Assembly (NCBI RefSeq): GCF_001612765.1 | Contig: NZ_BDBB01000064.1 | Span: forward strand, 1 to 33,959 | Length of the DNA: 33,959 bases | Source: Nocardia arthritidis NBRC 100137 | GTDB taxonomy: Bacteria > Actinomycetota > Actinomycetes > Mycobacteriales > Mycobacteriaceae | Reading direction: 5' to 3' | Shown: positions 30,189-33,959 of the stretch, one piece after another | Layout of the letters: each line of letters opens with the position of its first letter | Numbering within the stretch: the stretch's first letter is position 1 | Position numbers and translations under genes: made by a program | Notes under the pieces: generated by a model | Databases searched by the model: none | The model's input: only the letters and a program-made list of their open reading frames with translations | What the model was told of the DNA's origin: nothing

Positions 30189-32923
30189 CCGACTTGGCCG
30201 AGGCCGAACCCGGTCTGCGGATCGATCCCACCGAGCGGATCGATCTGCTGCTGCGCGATCTGCGCGGCAGCCGCGGCGGGCTCACCACTCGCGAGGCGCA
30301 ACGGCGTCTGATCCATTACGGGCCCAACAGGCTGCGACGGCGGGGCCGACGAACCTGGCCGAGGGAGCTGGCTCGGCAGTTCACCCACCCGCTCGCGCTG
30401 TTGCTGTGGGCGGCGGCCCTTCTTGCCGGGGCGGTCGGCATCGTCCCGGTCGCGATCGCGATCGTGGTCGTCGTCCTGATCAACGCGGGGTTCGCGTTCG
30501 CCCAGGAACGGCACGCCGAGCAGGCGGTGGAGGCCCTGGCCGCCTACCTGCCGATGCGGGCGAAAGTCGTGCGGGACGATCAGGCCACCGAGATCGAGAC
30601 GACCGATGTCGTGCCGGGAGACGTCCTGGTCATCGCGGAGGGCGATCGGATCTGCGCGGACGCGCGGCTGATCGACGGCGGCATCGAGGTGGATCTGTCG
30701 GAATTGACCGGCGAATCGATGCCCGTCTACCGCAGCGCCGACGCCGTCGATGCCGGGGTGCCGCTGGCGCAGGCGCGCGAACTGGTCTTCAGTGGCACCT
30801 CCTGCACCGAAGGCGAGGCCCGCGCGATCGTCTTCGCCACCGGCATGCATACCGAGCTGGGCCGCATCGCGGCCTTGTCGGAGCGTGTCGAGCGCGACGA
30901 GAGTCCCCTCGAACATCAAGTGCGCCGCGTGGCGTGGTTGATCGCACTGATCTCCGTCCTGCTCGCGGCGGCGTTCATCCCGCTCGCGATGCTCGGCGCC
31001 GGACTGTCCCCGATCAACTCCGTGGTCTTCGCCGTCGGATTGCTGGTGGGCAACGTCCCGGAGGGACTGTTGCCGGTGATCACCTTGGCGCTGGCAATCG
31101 GTGTGCGCGATCTGGCGCGCCGCGGCGCGGTGGTCAAACGACTGAGCGCCGTGGAGACCCTCGGTTCCACCGATGTGATCTGCACGGACAAGACCGGCAC
31201 GCTCACCGAGAACCGCATGCGGGTTGTCACGATCGACACACTGACCGGAGCGCACGAACCCGACGCTTCGTCCGGGAAGCACGATTCCACGCTGACCCGG
31301 ATGGCCAGAGCCATGATCGCATGCAACAACGCTCGCCTCGGCGACCCCGGACCCGCTGTCGGTGACCCCACCGAGCTGGCGCTCCTCGCCGCGGCCTCGG
31401 TCCTGGGCGAGCCTGTCCGTACCGACGACCGGGAACGCTTCCGGAAACGCCTGTTCCACTTCGACCCGGTGCGCAAACGGATGTCGACCGTCGATGCCGA
31501 CGAGTCCGGTCGGCTGTGTGTGCACTCCAAAGGAGCACCGGAATCGCTGCTGCCGCTGTGCACCGCCGAACTCGCCGCCGACGGCAGTATCCGACCGCTG
31601 ACTCCGCAACGCCGCGAACGGCTCGCCGAGCTCGTCGAATCCCGGGCCCGGCAGGGGCTGCGGCTGCTCGCCCTCGCCGAGCGCGACCTCGCGGGCTGTG
31701 CCACCGCCCCGCGGGACCGGGAACAGGCCGAAAGGGATCTGGTCCTGCTCGGCGTGGTCGCCATGGAGGATCCACCCCGGCCCGAGGTCGCCGAAGCCGT
31801 GCGGCTGTGCCACGCCGCAGGCATCCGCATCATCGTCATCACCGGCGATCACGGGTTGACCGCGGCGGCGGTCGCCGCACAGATCGGCATCACGCGTGCA
31901 ACACCGACCGTGATCACCGGTACGGACCTCGAGCGAATGAGCGAAGCCGATCTGGACGAGCTGCTGGCGGGTCCGACCGAACTCATCTTCGCCCGCTCCT
32001 CGCCCGAGGCCAAACTGCGCATCGCCGACGCGCTGCGCGCCGCAGGCCACGTCGTGGCCATGACCGGTGACGGCGTCAACGACGCGCCCGCGCTCCGGCG
32101 CGCGGACATCGGTGTGGCGATGGGCCGCTCGGGTACCGACGTGGCGCGCGAGGCAGCCACCATGGTGCTCACCGACGACAACTTCGCCACCATCACAGCG
32201 GCCATCCAGGCAGGGCGGCGGGTCTACGACAACATCCGCAAGTTCATCTGCTACATCTTCGCCCACACCACCCCGGAGGTCACTCCGCTGCTGGTGTTCG
32301 CGCTCTCCGGCGGCGCGATACCGTTGCCGCTGACCGTGATGCAGCTGCTGGCCTTCGACGTCGGCACCGAGACCCTGCCCGCACTGGCGCTCGGACGGGA
32401 GGCGGCCGAACCCGGCCTGATGCACCGGCCACCCCGCAAACGCAGCGAGTCGGTGATCCGCACGCCGATGCTGCTGCGCGCGTGGCTGTTCCTCGGAGTG
32501 ATCGCGGCGGTCCTCGCCATGACCGGCTTCTTCTTCGTGCTGCTCCAAGGCGGTTGGCACCCAGGCGACCCCACCGGACCGGGCACGCCGCTGCACCACA
32601 CCTATCAGCAGGCGACCACGATGACCTTCTTCGGCCTGGTCGCCGGCCAGATCGGCACCGCGTTCGCCGCGCGCACCGACCGTGCCTCGCTGCGCTCCAT
32701 CGGCGTCCTGTCCAATCGCTTGCTGTTGTGGGGGATCGTCTTCGAACTCGCCCTGGCAGCGGTGATCGTCTACGTCCCGGTGCTGCAGGGCCTGCTCGGA
32801 ACAGCCGCCCTGACGCCCGCCATGCTCGCGTTCACACTGCCATACCCGTTCCTCGTCTGGGGCGCAGACGAGTTCCGGCGCTGGTTGCTGCGCCGCCGCT
32901 CGACCCTGCCGGATCGAGCCTGA
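30185..32923 (+). CDS. ctpF: P-type cation ATPase, CtpF-like
   Basis: This 912-residue P-type ATPase of the P2 (Ca2+ or Na+/K+-like) class resembles DosR-regulated CtpF (Rv1997). Motifs are SELTGES in the actuator domain, NVPEGLLPV in M4 (P292), the phosphorylated D335 in CTDKTGTLT, KGAPES for nucleotide binding, and MTGDGVNDAPALRRADIGVAMG at the hinge. In M6 the stretch AFDVGTETLPALALG has Asp and Glu that could coordinate cations, nearer to Na,K-type than SERCA-type sequences. There are no N-terminal heavy-metal domains. The GTG start overlaps the upstream stop (GTGA). The transported ion is not certain; Ca2+ is reported for CtpF. Confidence 0.9.
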   Translation: MTDLAEAEPGLRIDPTERIDLLLRDLRGSRGGLTTREAQRRLIHYGPNRLRRRGRRTWPRELARQFTHPLALLLWAAALLAGAVGIVPVAIAIVVVVLINAGFAFAQERHAEQAVEALAAYLPMRAKVVRDDQATEIETTDVVPGDVLVIAEGDRICADARLIDGGIEVDLSELTGESMPVYRSADAVDAGVPLAQARELVFSGTSCTEGEARAIVFATGMHTELGRIAALSERVERDESPLEHQVRRVAWLIALISVLLAAAFIPLAMLGAGLSPINSVVFAVGLLVGNVPEGLLPVITLALAIGVRDLARRGAVVKRLSAVETLGSTDVICTDKTGTLTENRMRVVTIDTLTGAHEPDASSGKHDSTLTRMARAMIACNNARLGDPGPAVGDPTELALLAAASVLGEPVRTDDRERFRKRLFHFDPVRKRMSTVDADESGRLCVHSKGAPESLLPLCTAELAADGSIRPLTPQRRERLAELVESRARQGLRLLALAERDLAGCATAPRDREQAERDLVLLGVVAMEDPPRPEVAEAVRLCHAAGIRIIVITGDHGLTAAAVAAQIGITRATPTVITGTDLERMSEADLDELLAGPTELIFARSSPEAKLRIADALRAAGHVVAMTGDGVNDAPALRRADIGVAMGRSGTDVAREAATMVLTDDNFATITAAIQAGRRVYDNIRKFICYIFAHTTPEVTPLLVFALSGGAIPLPLTVMQLLAFDVGTETLPALALGREAAEPGLMHRPPRKRSESVIRTPMLLRAWLFLGVIAAVLAMTGFFFVLLQGGWHPGDPTGPGTPLHHTYQQATTMTFFGLVAGQIGTAFAARTDRASLRSIGVLSNRLLLWGIVFELALAAVIVYVPVLQGLLGTAALTPAMLAFTLPYPFLVWGADEFRRWLLRRRSTLPDRA

Positions 32924-32955
32924 GCAGCCGTCGGCAGCTCCGAGGGCCGCCCGCA

Positions 32956-32969
32956 GTGACCATGGTCCA
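32956..32969. promoter_or_regulatory. DosR-type box upstream of the second flavodoxin
   Basis: GTGACCATGGTCCA, part of the symmetric AGTGACCATGGTCCACT, has the GAC-N4-GTC core and 4-nt spacer, with substitutions at two outer positions. It ends 59 nt before ATG 33028. Confidence 0.5.
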
Positions 32970-33027
32970 CTCGGCTCGGGCACGAGTCCTCTCACCGAGA
33001 GCGACGGACCGGAGGACCATTTTCGGC

Positions 33028-33582
33028 ATGGACCAGGACAAACACCGCATCGCAGTCGTCTACGCGACCGAACAGGGATCGACCCGTGACATCGCCGAAT
33101 TCATCGGCACCGAACTGGCGGGTCGCGACGCCGTGGTCGAACTCGCCGATATCGACCACGCGCCCGATCTGTCCAATTTCGACACACTCGTGCTCGGCAG
33201 CGCAGTGCACAACATGAAACTCCTGCCTCCAGTCGCCGACTACGTGCACGCCCACCACGACGAGCTGACGAGAAAAGACGTCTGGCTGTTCAGTGTCGGC
33301 CTCGCCCCGGCGCTACGCGGCCCGATCGGCCGTCGACTCGCGCGATTCGTCCCGAAGAAGATCGCCGGACTGCGCGATTCGATCATGGCGCACGACTACC
33401 GGGCGTTCGCCGGACGGTACGACGGCGAAGGCATCTCACTGCGCACTCGCCTGCTCTACCGGCTGCTCGGCAAAGGACGGTACGGAGATCTGCGTGACTG
33501 GGCGGCGGTCCGTTCGTGGACCGACACCATCGCCCGCAATCTTCGGCTGCCGCCTGCTCGTTCCACCACCATCACTCCGTGA
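33028..33582 (+). CDS. Flavodoxin-domain protein, HemG-like
   Basis: This 184-residue protein has the FMN phosphate loop YATEQGSTRDIAEFI at residues 11-25 and LGSAVHNMKLLPPVADYV in the second loop. It belongs to the flavodoxin_5 group that includes menaquinone-dependent protoporphyrinogen oxidase HemG and many unassigned actinobacterial proteins. The basic C-terminal half (LRGPIGRRLARFVPKKIAGL) suggests membrane or quinone contact. GGAGGA lies 10 nt before ATG 33028. Its own DosR-type box shows it is a separate transcription unit from ctpF. HemG activity is possible but not shown. Confidence 0.82.
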   Translation: MDQDKHRIAVVYATEQGSTRDIAEFIGTELAGRDAVVELADIDHAPDLSNFDTLVLGSAVHNMKLLPPVADYVHAHHDELTRKDVWLFSVGLAPALRGPIGRRLARFVPKKIAGLRDSIMAHDYRAFAGRYDGEGISLRTRLLYRLLGKGRYGDLRDWAAVRSWTDTIARNLRLPPARSTTITP

Positions 33583-33729
33583 GCGGAGCACCACAACACC
33601 CCGGACTCATCGGTAGGTCGACAGCGAGCGCCACAGGGCAACCCCTGCCGCCCCGCGTCGACGGAATCGGAGATCAGCGGCGAGCCCAGTCCGCTTCCGC
33701 AGCTGTCCCCGCTCGTACGACCACCGCGC

Positions 33730-33743
33730 TGGACATTGAGCCA
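33730..33743. promoter_or_regulatory. Weak DosR-like box before the site-2 protease gene
   Basis: TGGACATTGAGCCA keeps GGAC and the spacer but has a poor right half. It ends 53 nt before ATG 33796, close to the distance seen at better boxes. The rest of the 213-bp gap holds no gene I can see. Confidence 0.3.
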
Positions 33744-33795
33744 CGTTGCACCACAGTACATTTCAGTTCCTACTCACCACCCTGGACGGCACCCG

Positions 33796-33959
33796 ATGAT
33801 GCGTCAGACCTTTCCGCTCGGCCGAATCGCCGGCATTCGCCTCGGCGCCCACTGGTCGGCGCTGGTCACCGTGGGACTGTTCACCTGGGTTCTGGGCTCG
33901 TATCTGACCGGCACCGCCGCCGCTGCGGCGGTGTGGGCCACGGCCGTCGCCGGGGCCAT
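33796..33959 (+). CDS. Site-2 metalloprotease (Rip3-like), 5' part only
   Basis: Only the first 54 or so residues are present; the window ends inside the gene. The start MMRQTFPLGRIAGIRLGAHWS is the typical N-terminus of actinobacterial M50 site-2 proteases with C-terminal CBS domains, such as M. tuberculosis Rv2625c (Rip3), a DosR regulon member adjacent to USP and CBS genes. A first transmembrane helix follows (VTVGLFTWVLGSYL). The HExxH motif would lie just beyond the edge. ATG 33799 is an equal alternative start. Confidence 0.75.
   Translation, partial: MMRQTFPLGRIAGIRLGAHWSALVTVGLFTWVLGSYLTGTAAAAAVWATAVAGA

Noticed and set aside
29969..32995. Open frame of about 1,000 codons antisense to the P-type ATPase
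   Set aside because: Same cause; the sense strand has every P-type ATPase motif while the antisense product is low-complexity Gly/Arg/Asp/Gln sequence.
1..33959. tRNA, rRNA, CRISPR array, insertion sequence or phage genes
   Set aside because: I saw no cloverleaf, spaced direct repeats, transposase or integrase; the island has no visible mobile-element ends.

Overview
The window reads as chromosomal DNA from a high-GC actinobacterium of the Mycobacteriales. Nocardia is my best guess, with Rhodococcus or a Mycobacterium possible. Reasons: strong G/C preference at third codon positions, GTG starts, a wax ester synthase/DGAT, an Acg-type nitroreductase, an OtsB1-type trehalose fusion and a mycothiol-style reductase. 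I could run no database search; family names rest on motifs and remembered homologues.

Almost everything here has a counterpart in the DosR (DevR) hypoxia/dormancy regulon of Mycobacterium tuberculosis or the hydrogenase locus of M. smegmatis. In those genomes the genes are scattered; here they sit in one stretch of about 34 kb. Palindromes close to the DosR box (core GGGAC-N4-GTCCC) occur in most of the relevant upstream regions. At four loci the box ends exactly 59 nt before the A of an ATG. No dosR/dosS gene is in the window, so the regulator must be encoded elsewhere.

Layout. (1) 1-5405: DosR-type boxes, then a tightly overlapping operon for a group 3b-type NAD(P)-linked [NiFe] hydrogenase (hyhB, a cyclic-nucleotide-binding-domain protein, hyhG, hyhS, hyhL, maturation protease), closed by a hairpin terminator. 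(2) 5403-8892, minus strand: SulP transporter, Rv1733c-like membrane protein and a frameshifted universal stress protein. (3) 9074-11514, plus strand: flavodoxin and two tandem-domain universal stress proteins. (4) 11492-15505, minus: a giant HAD/trehalose-6-phosphatase/GH65 fusion (OtsB1), divergent from an Acg-like nitroreductase. (5) 16781-19115: an SRPBCC-like protein, then a small redox module of DUF302 protein, CstR/CsoR-type repressor, three ATACCCC-type operators, an atypical DsbA-fold reductase and a 58-residue Cys-rich protein. (6) 19186-23182, minus: serine hydrolase plus ABC-2 exporter, probably not part of the dormancy set. (7) 23365-26384: PfkB sugar kinase, a hemerythrin remnant and a two-domain APH/P-loop kinase. 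(8) 26472-33959: boxed units for a small ORF plus WS/DGAT, a small ORF plus CBS-BON protein, a GyrI-DUF302 fusion plus CtpF-like P-type ATPase, a second flavodoxin, and the start of a site-2 protease cut by the window edge.

Taken together (inference), the region equips the cell for low oxygen: redox disposal (hydrogenase, flavodoxins, nitroreductase), carbon storage and use (DGAT, trehalose fusion, PfkB), ion and sulfate transport, and stress signalling (USPs, CBS, DUF302, intramembrane protease).
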